The notes: generated from the letters alone by a model not told the origin. Counted from the stretch's first letter, positions 45,423-54,841 are shown. The stretch: DNA of 64,000 bases from Streptomyces gardneri (GCF_006539185.1 NZ_BJMN01000005.1:372001-436000); one strand, 5' to 3'. Program-made: numbers and translations.

Positions 45423-47935
45423 CAGCGGTGACCCCAGTCGATGTTGTCGAGAAGATGGGAAGCCAGGCCCCAACAGGCCTTCGCGAGTTCGTGGTCGAGC
45501 CGCTCGGCGACCGTGGCCGCGGGGCCGGGGTCGGTGAGCCAGCCGTGTAGGAGCTGCTGTGCGGCGACGATCACGCTGGTACGGGGGGTGTCCGGGGCGG
45601 AGTCGTCGAGATTCGCGGTGCGGGGGGCGAAGGCTGCGTCGCAGAGGTAGACCAGCACGGGCTCGTTGCCGCGGATGCCACGGCCGAGGGTCTGGTGGAG
45701 AGGAACAAGAAAGTTGCCGACGAACGCGGCGTGCTCGATCGGGTCGGTGAGTCGGGTGAACAGGACGGGCTCGCCTACCCGCCGCTGCCAACGGCGACGC
45801 TCGCTGCCGCGGAGCTTGCGCGCGAGGTCGACCGGGTCGGCGTGGTCAAGGGTGACGTCGAGAGGATTTCGAAGGCGGCGCATCGCTTCGCGGCTGAGGA
45901 GCGAGAGTGGGAAGGTTGCGTCGTCGGCGGGTGGGTGGATCCGGGCCAGGTAGAACACGGCGCCGAGGGCCGCGACGCGGCGTGCGTTGAGGATGTTGTG
46001 GCCGCGTTGGACGGCGCCTTCGGCTGCCACGAGGATGTCGGCCCCGGAGGCGGCGAAGGTGGCAAGGCGTCGCCGGGGGATGCTGTGGCGGGTGGGCGGG
46101 TCGTCGTCTCGGATGACGTGGAGGGCCGTGTACGGGGTCTTCTGGTTGATGTAGTCGGCGACGGTTTGGGCGTCCCGGGTGCTCTGCACGGTGAACAGGA
46201 CCTGCTGGCGGTCGTTGGCCAGGCGTTGGCGGGCCTGTTGGAGCAGCGATTCCCGCGCACCGGGGGCGGGGTTGCAGATCCAGTCGGCGGAGGTACACAG
46301 GGCGTGCGCGTGGAGGGTGGGGTCACCTCCGGTGCCTGAGGTGAAGACGGGGCGTCCGTCGCGGTAGCGGGGTGGGCGGAAGAACATCTTGCTTTCCAGC
46401 AGCGCCGCCCTGGCCTTCTCGGGTTCGCGTAGGACCAGGTTCGGGGTGACATCGAGGTGGAAGCGGGGGGAGGCGGGCATCCAGCTGGTTGCGGAGGCGA
46501 GGACGACGTTGGGCCCCTGGATTCCTTCGGCCTCCAGGAGGTCATGGAGGTGGTACAGCAGCCACCGGCCCACACCGCGCAGCCACAGGATGCTGAAGGA
46601 CCCGCTGTCGCCGGCGGGGTTGGGCTGCCACTGGAGAGCCATCAGGTTTCCCGTGGCCTGTTCGGGTACGAAGGGCATCAGGTCGCGGGGCGGCTGGCGG
46701 CTCCAGAAGTCGTCGCCGTCTCCGATCTGTGCTGGGCTGATGGCCGGCAGACGCTGGGCGACCTCGAAGAACGATGTGGTGATGCGCGCGGCCCACAAGC
46801 CGCCCTGCAACAGTTGGGCGAGCTCCGCCGGCGTGCCCCGGGCCGTGATGCCGTCGAGTACCGGCTGGTGGGCCTCGATCCACGCCTCGGCGGCCTCCTG
46901 CGCGGACATGAGGGTGTCGTGGGTCGCTGTCATTGCCTCGATCAGCTCGGCCCAGTTCACTGCGGGCACCTGGAAGGGGGCGGTGACCAGCGGCTCGAAG
47001 TACTCTTCGAAGTACCGGTCGGAGGCTTCCTCCAGTTCCGCCTTGCGGGCGAAGTCGTTGCCCTCGCCGAGGCCGTGGAGGCTTCGGGCCAGGCGCCGCA
47101 GGAGGCTGTACCCGGTGAACGGTCCCTCGGCGATGAGGGCGCTCAGGTCGTCGGCAGCCGGGTCGATCATCAGCCGGTAGAGCTCCGTCAACGCCTGGTC
47201 GTGGCGGCGGAAGTGCTTGTCGCCTGCCGTCACCTCGGGGTCCCGGAGGTCGAGGAACCACGAGTGCTCCAAGCGCTGTCCGATCCGGTCCCCCACGCGG
47301 TGGCTCCAGCCCCTGCCGGGTTGGGAGAGAATCTCGTGCAGCAGGAACTGGTCGTCGAACTGCTGCTGCACGGTGTCGGCCTCGTCCAGCAGGAGAATGG
47401 CCAAGTGATGCTGGGCCGCTTCGGCTACGCGGACCTCGATCTGGGACTGCGGCATCTTCGTGGAAGCCAGGCCGGCCGCGGTGGTCACCCACACCTGGGC
47501 GTCGGCCACATGGCGAGCCGCTGCGTGGGCAGGGCATCGCGAAAGGATCGGGCAGTCCCGGCGACCGCGCTGGCCGTCCACGAAGAGCTTGCCCCTGCAC
47601 GGCCGCTCCTCCCTGGGGAGCGGAGCCCGGTCGCTTCTGCTGGTCAGGCGCAGCTCCTCCACGTAGCACTGGTCGTCGGCGAACGCCGCCGCGGCGTCGG
47701 CACCGGTCGGGAAGGTGGTAGCGCCGTCGTGGAGGAGCGAGCGCCAATAGCGGTCCTTGTGGACTCCCTCCCGGGTCCGTCCGAAGATGGGGACAGTGTT
47801 GATGCCGAGCGCCTGCAGGAAGCTGACCTTGGCGTACATGTCGCTACCGGAGGCGAGCACGAAGCCCACCTTGCCGCCGCGCTGGGCAACGATGTAGGCG
47901 ATCATGTCCAGCAGCTCGAGTCGCGTCCTCGCCAT
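45422..47935 (-). CDS. DinG-like Fe-S helicase lacking Walker A (truncated)
   Basis: 837 residues. Four Cys (90, 113, 128, 134) make an XPD/DinG-type Fe-S site; Walker B is LLLDEADT (about 181-188); motif VI is HQTLGRGIRGNEP near residue 760. The sequence opens ARTRLELLDMIAYIVAQRGGKVGFVLAS, where a helicase would read GxGKTRLELLD..., so the Walker A Gly-Lys is missing and the frame starts within that motif. It should be unable to hydrolyse ATP. Coupled downstream to the pPIWI_RE-type fragment, the usual gene order of that conflict system. Its first 32 bp overlap the divergent nuclease gene. Confidence 0.7.
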   Translation of the reverse strand: MARTRLELLDMIAYIVAQRGGKVGFVLASGSDMYAKVSFLQALGINTVPIFGRTREGVHKDRYWRSLLHDGATTFPTGADAAAAFADDQCYVEELRLTSRSDRAPLPREERPCRGKLFVDGQRGRRDCPILSRCPAHAAARHVADAQVWVTTAAGLASTKMPQSQIEVRVAEAAQHHLAILLLDEADTVQQQFDDQFLLHEILSQPGRGWSHRVGDRIGQRLEHSWFLDLRDPEVTAGDKHFRRHDQALTELYRLMIDPAADDLSALIAEGPFTGYSLLRRLARSLHGLGEGNDFARKAELEEASDRYFEEYFEPLVTAPFQVPAVNWAELIEAMTATHDTLMSAQEAAEAWIEAHQPVLDGITARGTPAELAQLLQGGLWAARITTSFFEVAQRLPAISPAQIGDGDDFWSRQPPRDLMPFVPEQATGNLMALQWQPNPAGDSGSFSILWLRGVGRWLLYHLHDLLEAEGIQGPNVVLASATSWMPASPRFHLDVTPNLVLREPEKARAALLESKMFFRPPRYRDGRPVFTSGTGGDPTLHAHALCTSADWICNPAPGARESLLQQARQRLANDRQQVLFTVQSTRDAQTVADYINQKTPYTALHVIRDDDPPTRHSIPRRRLATFAASGADILVAAEGAVQRGHNILNARRVAALGAVFYLARIHPPADDATFPLSLLSREAMRRLRNPLDVTLDHADPVDLARKLRGSERRRWQRRVGEPVLFTRLTDPIEHAAFVGNFLVPLHQTLGRGIRGNEPVLVYLCDAAFAPRTANLDDSAPDTPRTSVIVAAQQLLHGWLTDPGPAATVAERLDHELAKACWGLASHLLDNIDWGHR

Positions 47936-48977
47936 CCGCGGGATCAGGTTTCGCCGCTACGGGGTCCAGGGGCAGGCTCAGTACGGCATCGACCTTGCCG
48001 GCCGGGATGTGGACGGTCGGTTCGTCGTCGTCCAATGCAAGGACTACCAGGAGTTCACGGCGGGGGACCTGAGGAAGGCGGTGGAGACGTTCACCCATGG
48101 AAGGCGGCCGTTCGACGCCGGCCATTTGATCGTCGCCACCTCCGCCTCGACCGAGCGCACCCAGCTGGCCGACGAACTGGCGACTCTCCAGGGGGAGCAC
48201 GAGGACCTCGAGCTGGACCTGTGGGGCGCCGAGCAGATCAACGACTTTCTCCGCTACCAGGCTGACGTCGTTGCCCGGTTCTGGACTCGCGAGACGGCGG
48301 AGGTGTTCTGTACCGGGGCACCCCTTCCGGGCGTACCTGCTCCTCCTCTTGACCGTCAGGAACAGGCGGACCGCATCCTCATCGGACCTCTCAAGACGAG
48401 TGACGTGAGGCCACTTCTGCGCGAAGCGGAAGCCGAGCGAGCGTCGGCGCCGGATCAGTCAGCCAGAAAGTACGGCGAACTCGCCCGGCGACTGGAGAAC
48501 GCCGGCTTCCGAGGACATGCGAGCGTGCTGAGGAGTCGGCAGCTGGAGGCACTCAGGGAATCCGGCCTGCTCCACGAGGCTGCGGAACTCGCCGGCGGTC
48601 TCGCCGCCTCAGCGCTCCATAGTGGCGACCGGTTCGAGCCGAGGAGACTCTCACGACTTCTGGACGATCTGTCTCGCGGCGAGGAGTCGGCCGGGACGGA
48701 TCATGCAGCGGCGATTGGACACCATGCACGGCTCGTTCGCGCGGCCGTCGATGCTGTCCTCCACCCCCTCGGTGGCGCGTCCGACAAGTTTGCCGAGGCC
48801 CTGAACGGAGCCAGTGGCGAGCCGGCGGCATACCAGCCGCTCTTGGTCCTCCACTTTGCCGAGCGTCAGTTCGCCATGGCCCCCGATCTCTGGGGGCGGA
48901 GACATCCCTTATTGATGGCGCCATTGCGCAGGCCGAGCACCAGGCCAAGGACGAATACAGCGATGACATCGTCATGA
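47904..48977 (+). CDS. PD-(D/E)xK nuclease with helical C-terminal region, first part of a split gene
   Basis: 357 residues. The Mrr-like nuclease core is seen: YGIDLAGRDVDGRFVVVQCKDY (active-site Asp, then QxK). The preceding N-terminal helix is missing; the first ten codons are antisense to the helicase start. WGAEQINDFLRYQADVVARFWTRETAEVFCTG then leads to helical repeats. At a GGGGG run (48888-48892) the natural frame is lost: adding one G would give LWGAETSLIDGAIAQAEHQ and join the next ORF. Instead this frame ends in a basic tail at a TGA overlapping ATG 48974 (ATGA). It is probably a modification-independent restriction or defence nuclease, now damaged. Confidence 0.65.
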   Translation: MSSSSSRVLAIRGIRFRRYGVQGQAQYGIDLAGRDVDGRFVVVQCKDYQEFTAGDLRKAVETFTHGRRPFDAGHLIVATSASTERTQLADELATLQGEHEDLELDLWGAEQINDFLRYQADVVARFWTRETAEVFCTGAPLPGVPAPPLDRQEQADRILIGPLKTSDVRPLLREAEAERASAPDQSARKYGELARRLENAGFRGHASVLRSRQLEALRESGLLHEAAELAGGLAASALHSGDRFEPRRLSRLLDDLSRGEESAGTDHAAAIGHHARLVRAAVDAVLHPLGGASDKFAEALNGASGEPAAYQPLLVLHFAERQFAMAPDLWGRRHPLLMAPLRRPSTRPRTNTAMTSS

Positions 48978-51007
48978 GGCTGCGTCTTGTACGCGCCGAG
49001 TACGACGGTGCCGAGCGCCGGGCACTCCTGAGCGCGGCCCGAACGGGTGCTGTCCCGGGGCGCCACGCGGCGCTCATCAAATCGCGAGAAGCGCGGAGGC
49101 GCTGCCTCGAAGGGCGAGCCGAAGAAGCTGCGGACGCCTGGAGGGAAGCCGTCCACGACGCCATCCACGCGGGATTGACCGAAGAGGCAGCCCACTGGCT
49201 CTACGCCCTTCGTGCCGTGAACGTTCAGTACGGTCCTTTGACTGCAGAGATCGACGACGAGCACCGTTTGGCCCAGGCGCTGCGTGCGACAGGGTCGGGC
49301 CGCGTACTGGACCGCGTACGGGACCCAAGAGAGCAGGCAATGTCCTCCTTGGTGCGCAAGAAGCCCATCGAGGCGGTTCTCTCCGCTCGGTGCTGGCTCA
49401 CCGACAGCGCCGTAACCGGTAGCTGGGCCCACGAAACCGAGGCAGCCGACTTTCTGGGAGACCTGTATACCGACAGCAGCGAAGCCTCGTTGGCTGCCTC
49501 GTACTACCAGCAGGCGGGCAAGTCGAAGAAGCTTGTAAGCCTTGCCGAGACAGCAGGCGACAGTCTGTTGCCGATCGAATCCCTACATGAGGGACCATGG
49601 TGGGTGCGCCATGCTCGGGCGGCACTGGTGGCAGCGCAGGCCGACCTGATCCAGGACGATCGCGCAGCCCGACTGCTCGACGATTTGACCGACCTGGCAA
49701 CAAGGGGCCTCGCCGGTGAGCTGGTCGAGTTGCCGACGCAGAGCCTCACCATTCAGGCAGTCAAGAGCGCTTGTGCGCTGGTCTCACGCGGCACTGAGGA
49801 ACAGGCCGCACGCCTGCTCGATCTCTTGGCTTCGGAAGTACCCCGTGAGCCAGGCCATTACCGCTTCATCGACGACGAGCACGCGACCACCTGCGTCGAT
49901 ATCGCCTCCGCACACGACGATCTGGCCTACATCGCTCTCACCCGCTTGTTCGACCTTGCCGGCCACGGTGTTCAGAAGTCATCGATCCTCATCACGGAGG
50001 ACACAGTCCTCCGGCTCATGGGAGCCGGTTCCTACCGGAAGGGCCTTGCCGACCAGGAGGTTTCACCGAGCCCCCTGACCGAAGAACAGCGCGGGGCACT
50101 GTGCGTCAAAGCAGCAGGTTTCGTGGCCGAGAAGCTCTTTCTCGCCGACGTCATCCTCGCCGAACTCGACCCCGGTCACCCAAGCGTCCGTGAACAAGCG
50201 GCTCAAGCGCGCGATCGCATCCTCGCGCGCCCGGAACCAGATCCGCGCCGCGTCGCGTTCGGCACGCGCATGGTCTCCGATTCCTTCCTGGTCGGGTTCC
50301 TGGGCGAGGAGGACCGGAAGAAGTGCCTCGCCAAGCTCTTGGAAGTCGCACGTGACCCGCGAGAAGCGGCGCTCAACCGACAGGACGCCCTCAGCGGGGC
50401 CCGGAATGTGGTGATCCAGCTGCCGACAGAGACCCAGCCCGCGACGTTCCAGTTCAGCAAGCCTTTTGTACTCGGCGAACGAGACGGGAGTCATCTCGAC
50501 GAAAGGGTGACCGGCAGGCCCCATCCGCTGAGCTCTTTCAAGGTCGGCTCAGTATCGGCGTCGCTGCGCGGCCAAGGGCTGTACCTTGCCGCGGCTTCAG
50601 CTACCGCCCTGGAGGAGAAGCAGTGGGTCCGTGACCAGGCGCTGGTTCTCCTGCACAGTGATGACAACGCCCTCGTGCAAGCAGCCGCTGTCACGCTCAG
50701 CGCGATCGGAAGCGATGTCACAGGAGACATCGACGCCAACCTCCTCGCGACGCATCAGCACATCGGTGTTAGGCAAGCCAGCGCCGTCCTGTCTGTGCAG
50801 CACATGGAACGCCACCAGGATCTCGCTATGAGACTGACCAAGGACAGTGACGTACGAGTACGTCGGACCTTGGCAGTGGCCGCCACGCACGTGGCGTGGG
50901 AGCGCGCCGCGTCGGTGGCTGCGCTCCTGGACGTACTTCGTGGGGATGCGCGACACAGCGTCCGCGCGGCGGCTATTTCACGGAAGGTATCGAGCGGCGC
51001 CGTGTGA
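48974..51007 (+). CDS. HEAT/TPR-like helical protein, second part of the split nuclease gene
   Basis: 677 residues from ATG 48974. All-helical, with repeat-like segments (ARRLLDDLTDLATRGLAGELV; near the C-terminus VRQASAVLSVQHMER, VRVRRTLAVAATHVAWERA and RHSVRAAAISRK, like HEAT units). No catalytic motif. Open sequence upstream of its ATG in the same frame (SLIDGAIAQAEHQAKDEYS) is protein-like, so it is best read as the C-terminal two-thirds of a ~1030-residue nuclease-repeat protein. ATGA overlap could still allow separate synthesis by coupling. Codon usage is less GC-biased than flanking genes, suggesting transfer. Confidence 0.65.
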   Translation: MRLRLVRAEYDGAERRALLSAARTGAVPGRHAALIKSREARRRCLEGRAEEAADAWREAVHDAIHAGLTEEAAHWLYALRAVNVQYGPLTAEIDDEHRLAQALRATGSGRVLDRVRDPREQAMSSLVRKKPIEAVLSARCWLTDSAVTGSWAHETEAADFLGDLYTDSSEASLAASYYQQAGKSKKLVSLAETAGDSLLPIESLHEGPWWVRHARAALVAAQADLIQDDRAARLLDDLTDLATRGLAGELVELPTQSLTIQAVKSACALVSRGTEEQAARLLDLLASEVPREPGHYRFIDDEHATTCVDIASAHDDLAYIALTRLFDLAGHGVQKSSILITEDTVLRLMGAGSYRKGLADQEVSPSPLTEEQRGALCVKAAGFVAEKLFLADVILAELDPGHPSVREQAAQARDRILARPEPDPRRVAFGTRMVSDSFLVGFLGEEDRKKCLAKLLEVARDPREAALNRQDALSGARNVVIQLPTETQPATFQFSKPFVLGERDGSHLDERVTGRPHPLSSFKVGSVSASLRGQGLYLAAASATALEEKQWVRDQALVLLHSDDNALVQAAAVTLSAIGSDVTGDIDANLLATHQHIGVRQASAVLSVQHMERHQDLAMRLTKDSDVRVRRTLAVAATHVAWERAASVAALLDVLRGDARHSVRAAAISRKVSSGAV

Positions 51008-51091
51008 AGACGCTCTTTGCGAACCTTCGCCACCCACCCCGCCGGCTGCCGGTCATCAGCGCTCGCCGACCCGGTCCGCGAGGGGTGCCCT

Positions 51092-54028
51092 TCATTCGGT
51101 GACGCGGACCGCGAGCGCGGGGCGGATGGCGGCGGCGCGCCGCGCCGGCCCGATCGTGGCCAGGAGCGATGCGGCGAAGGTGGCTGCGGCCAGGCCGCAG
51201 ATGCTGGTCCATTCGACCGGGAAACCTCCTTCGAGGCCCTCGAAGGCGGCGCTGTTGCTGTACATCAGCCAGGTGGTGAGGACGCCCAGCAGCGATCCGA
51301 GGACGATTCCCTCTACGGCGATGAAGGAGCTCTCCCACAGGAAGGACCGCTGGACGGTCCGTGCCCGGAAGCCGAGGGCCCGCAGGATGCCGATGGTGCG
51401 GCGGCGTTCGCGTACGGCCCGGACCATGACGACGCCGAGGCCGGTGATGCCCACGCCGAGGCCCAGGGCGAGGAAGCCCTGCATGAGTTGGAAGAAAGCG
51501 GTGCTGGAGTCGAACTGTTGGCGGATGTCCGACTCTATGGGTGTGGCGACCAGGCTGGACGAGAGCTGCTCGCCCTGCAGCTGGGTCGCCAGGGCGTCGG
51601 GGGAAGTTCCGGGGCTGGTGCGCACCAGTGCGGAGGCGTTCTGTGCCTGGGTGCCGAAGAGCTCGCGCGTCGCCTGCTCGCCCAGCACGACGGGGTACGT
51701 GGTCGAACTGGCGCCGGTGCCCGGGTAGAAGACCAACCCGTTGCTCAGCACGCCGGCGATGACTTTCTGCTCGCTGCGGCCCGTCCGCGTATCCGTCAGG
51801 GTGAGGGTGTCCCCGGGATCGTAGTAGTCGCCGGCCGGGCCGCCCGTGCTGCCGAAGAAGCCGTCGAGCACGACGTAACGGGGGTCGGAGGCGAGGGCCT
51901 GCCATACGGCGGCGTCGTTGTTCAGGCCGGGCAGCCGCTCCCGGAACGTGATGCCGGTGATCGCTCCGTCGGGTACGCCGACGACGGCGGTGTCCAGCGG
52001 TTGAGGGCTTCGGTGTCCCGGATCGGTGGCCCGCCCTGTGGCATTGAGCAGTGGTGTGACGGCGGCGATCCCGGGGGCGGACGGGCCGCTGCGGAGATCG
52101 GAGAGGAGTCGGTCGCCGGCGACCTGGGGGTTGTAGTCCAGACGCAGGGAGTATCCGGCGGTGGCATCGGTGACGACCCCGTCGACTCCGGCGCGGATGA
52201 TGCCCGAGATCTCCGTCAGGAGGACGAGGACGAACACGATCAAGGTGTACATCACCAGCGTCGCCCCGGTCCTGAATCGCTTGGCCAGCGGGTACGCGAC
52301 GGCGAGTCGCGCCGCCAGGCCGCCCTCCGTCGGGCGCTGGAGGAGTCGCCTTACGGGGCGTAGCAAGGTCTTCTGGTTGTCGCTGACGAGCACCACGGCG
52401 GAGAACGCGGCCAGGGCACCTTGGATGACGTACACGGACATCGAAGGCGTGTCGAAGATCCGGGGGCGTATGACGGGTGCGAGGAGTGTCCAGGCGAGCA
52501 CGGCTCCGGCAACCAGGGTGGTGACCGTGTGACGGGGGAGGACTCGCAGCAGTGCCGGAGTGGCGAAGGCGAGGGCGAGCGCCGGCATGAGGTACGTCGC
52601 GTCGGGCTGGCTGCGTGCCACGGCCGGGATTGCCACGAGTGCGCACAGGACCGCCAGTGTGGTGGAGACCGCGAGCAGTCGGCGGCGTGGTCGCTGTCCG
52701 GGCGTGGCGGGGAGGTCGCGGATGGCGGCGATGATGTTGAACCTGCTGATGCGCACGCTGGTCGCGAGGATGGCGGCGAAGGCGATGAGCAGGCCCATGG
52801 CCAGTCCGTTGAGGACGCTGGTGGGGGTGATGGCGAAAGCGATGCGGAGGCTGCTTCCGCCTACCGACCAGCCCTGGAAGATCTGTGCCGCCACCACGGC
52901 GACGCCCCAGCCGACGGCGACGCCAAGGGCCACGCCTGGCAGGGCGGACAGCAACGCGTAGGTGGCGCCTTCGAGGGTGAAGGACCCGACAAGACGCGAG
53001 CGCTTCATCCCCACCGCCCGCACCATGCCCATCTGGGACTTCCGCTCCTCGCCGAGCATCACGAAGATGTTCACCAGAAGCAGCGCGCCCGCGATGATGC
53101 TGAAACTGCCGATCATCAGGAAGAGGGCTCCGAGGGAGTCCCCGGCCTGTTTGGCGTCCCGCAGGACCGTGTGCTTCGGCGTGTCGATCGCTGTCTGACC
53201 GGCGAGCGGGCCCAGTGCCTGCCGGATGTCGGTGGTCACGCGGTCGGTCAGGGCTTCGCCGCTTTCGACGCCGCCTCGATTGGACACGAAGGTGACCGAG
53301 CGCGGCTCCGCGCCGGCGGCCCGGGCGGCGGAGTCCAGGGCCTCCGGTGGCAGGAACACATCACGGTTCAGCCTGCCGCCCAGCCCCACACCGGCAAGGC
53401 CCTGCTCCGGGACCACGCGCTCGACCCGGTATGTCTGCGGTGTCCCGAACAGGTACACCGTGATCGGATCCCCGGCTCCCACGCTGAGGGACTGGGCCAG
53501 CGGCTCGTTGACCACGACCTGGCCGGGCTTCGGGTTCGGTCCGCCGAGACCGGAGTCTCCACCCGGTCCGCCGAAGCGTGCGGCCTTGTCGAAGTCCATC
53601 TGCCAGGCCAGGACGCGCGGTTCCGCGGCCGTACGGTCGTCGGCGGTGCTGACGGCCGATGCCTGGGTGGCCTGGGCGTTCAGGACGCCGTCGACGTCGG
53701 GGTCGCCCGCCAGGGCGGCCAGCCGCTCGGTCACGGCGCGCCCGGTCGGTCCGGGGGGTGCGACGACGCGCTCGTCCACCGGTCCCAGGGTGCCGTACGC
53801 CTCCTGGCGTACGGAGAAGTTCAGGGTGTCGCCGACGACCAGGGCTCCGATGACGATGGCCGTTCCGAGCATCGATCCGCCGATCACCAGCGCTGCCTCG
53901 GTGCGCCGGCGGGCGACCTGCCGGAAGGCCAGCCGCCGTGACACCGGCTGCCGGACGGCGACCACCACGAGGGCCGCCAGAGCGAGCGCGAGGGCGATGA
54001 GCAGCGGAACGAGGAGGTTCGGGTACAT
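51092..54028 (-). CDS. FtsX-family ABC transporter permease
   Basis: 978 residues. An N-terminal TM helix, a large extracytoplasmic (MacB-periplasmic-core-like) region to about residue 270, three TM helices around IGSFSIIAGALLLVNIFVMLGEERKSQMGMVRAVGMKR, a central multi-helix stretch, a second extracytoplasmic domain (about 610-850) and a final FtsX core (GFLALGLGVGITGLGVVMVRAVRERRRTIGILRALG). This is the two-FtsX long permease of lipoprotein/peptide exporters. It is paired with the ATPase ending two bases upstream. Substrate unknown. Confidence 0.9.
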   Translation of the reverse strand: MYPNLLVPLLIALALALAALVVVAVRQPVSRRLAFRQVARRRTEAALVIGGSMLGTAIVIGALVVGDTLNFSVRQEAYGTLGPVDERVVAPPGPTGRAVTERLAALAGDPDVDGVLNAQATQASAVSTADDRTAAEPRVLAWQMDFDKAARFGGPGGDSGLGGPNPKPGQVVVNEPLAQSLSVGAGDPITVYLFGTPQTYRVERVVPEQGLAGVGLGGRLNRDVFLPPEALDSAARAAGAEPRSVTFVSNRGGVESGEALTDRVTTDIRQALGPLAGQTAIDTPKHTVLRDAKQAGDSLGALFLMIGSFSIIAGALLLVNIFVMLGEERKSQMGMVRAVGMKRSRLVGSFTLEGATYALLSALPGVALGVAVGWGVAVVAAQIFQGWSVGGSSLRIAFAITPTSVLNGLAMGLLIAFAAILATSVRISRFNIIAAIRDLPATPGQRPRRRLLAVSTTLAVLCALVAIPAVARSQPDATYLMPALALAFATPALLRVLPRHTVTTLVAGAVLAWTLLAPVIRPRIFDTPSMSVYVIQGALAAFSAVVLVSDNQKTLLRPVRRLLQRPTEGGLAARLAVAYPLAKRFRTGATLVMYTLIVFVLVLLTEISGIIRAGVDGVVTDATAGYSLRLDYNPQVAGDRLLSDLRSGPSAPGIAAVTPLLNATGRATDPGHRSPQPLDTAVVGVPDGAITGITFRERLPGLNNDAAVWQALASDPRYVVLDGFFGSTGGPAGDYYDPGDTLTLTDTRTGRSEQKVIAGVLSNGLVFYPGTGASSTTYPVVLGEQATRELFGTQAQNASALVRTSPGTSPDALATQLQGEQLSSSLVATPIESDIRQQFDSSTAFFQLMQGFLALGLGVGITGLGVVMVRAVRERRRTIGILRALGFRARTVQRSFLWESSFIAVEGIVLGSLLGVLTTWLMYSNSAAFEGLEGGFPVEWTSICGLAAATFAASLLATIGPARRAAAIRPALAVRVTE

Positions 54029-54030
54029 GG

Positions 54031-54777
54031 TCAGCCCCGTGGGATGTCGCGGGTCATGGCCGGGGCGGTGACGGTCTGGCGGACATCGTCGACCAGTTGC
54101 CCGTCGCGCATCCGGATCAGTCGGGGGACACGGGCGCCGATGGCGCTGTCATGGGTGACCAGGACGATCGTCTGGCTCTCGTCCCGGTTGAGCTCGCACA
54201 GCAGGTCCATGACCTGGTCGGCCATCGCGCTGTCGAGGTTCCCGGTGGGCTCGTCCGCCCACACGATGGCGGGCCGCCCGGCCAGGGCGCGGGCGATCGT
54301 CACCCGCTGCTGTTCACCGCCGGACATCTCGCTCGGCCGGTGCTCGACCCGGTGACCGAGGCCCACCCGGTCGAGCATCTCCAGAGCCCTGCGACGCGCT
54401 TCACGCGGCCGCGTGCCCACGAGCAACAGGGGCAGTTCGACGTTCTCCACCGCGGAGAAGACCGGTATGAGGTTGAACGCCTGGAAGACGAACCCCATGG
54501 TGTGGGCCCGGTGCTCCGTGCGTGCCGCGTCCGACATGGCGAACAGATCGTGGCCGTCGACCTCCACCCGGCCGCCGTCGATGTCGTCGAGCCCCGACAG
54601 ACAATTCAGCAGGGTGGTCTTTCCGGAACCGGACGGTCCCATGACTCCCACCATCTCTCCGTGGTGCACGAGGAGATCCAGGTCGAGCAGGGCGGTGACC
54701 TCGACGGAGCCCGTCCGGTAGATCTTGCTTACCCCGGTGGCGACGAGGAGTGCCCGGTCGGTGTTCATGCCTTCCAT
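54031..54777 (-). CDS. ABC transporter ATP-binding protein (LolD/MacB-type)
   Basis: 248 residues from ATG 54777 (GGAGG five bases ahead; ATG 54768 is the alternative). Walker A GVMGPSGSGKTTLL, Q-loop FVFQAFNLIP, signature MSGGEQQRVTIARALAG, Walker B AIVWADEPTGNLDS and H-loop VTHD are complete, and the IYRTGSVEVTALLDLDL start is typical of MacB/LolD ATPases. Drives the FtsX-type permease downstream. A GGGCC-N4-GGCCC dyad lies 51-64 bp upstream. Confidence 0.92.
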   Translation of the reverse strand: MEGMNTDRALLVATGVSKIYRTGSVEVTALLDLDLLVHHGEMVGVMGPSGSGKTTLLNCLSGLDDIDGGRVEVDGHDLFAMSDAARTEHRAHTMGFVFQAFNLIPVFSAVENVELPLLLVGTRPREARRRALEMLDRVGLGHRVEHRPSEMSGGEQQRVTIARALAGRPAIVWADEPTGNLDSAMADQVMDLLCELNRDESQTIVLVTHDSAIGARVPRLIRMRDGQLVDDVRQTVTAPAMTRDIPRG

Positions 54778-54827
54778 ACCATCCTCCGGAGGGAACAGGA
54801 AGCTACGGCCACCCAGGCCCTGGGGAG

Positions 54828-54841
54828 GGGCCGAAGGGCCC
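54828..54841. promoter_or_regulatory. GGGCC-N4-GGCCC dyad upstream of ABC operon
   Basis: GGGCC-GAAG-GGCCC has the geometry of DosR/DevR boxes (GGGAC-N4-GTCCC) with A/T replaced by C/G. A second copy lies at 56228. In DNA this GC-rich such dyads arise by chance about twice per 64 kb. Confidence 0.3.
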
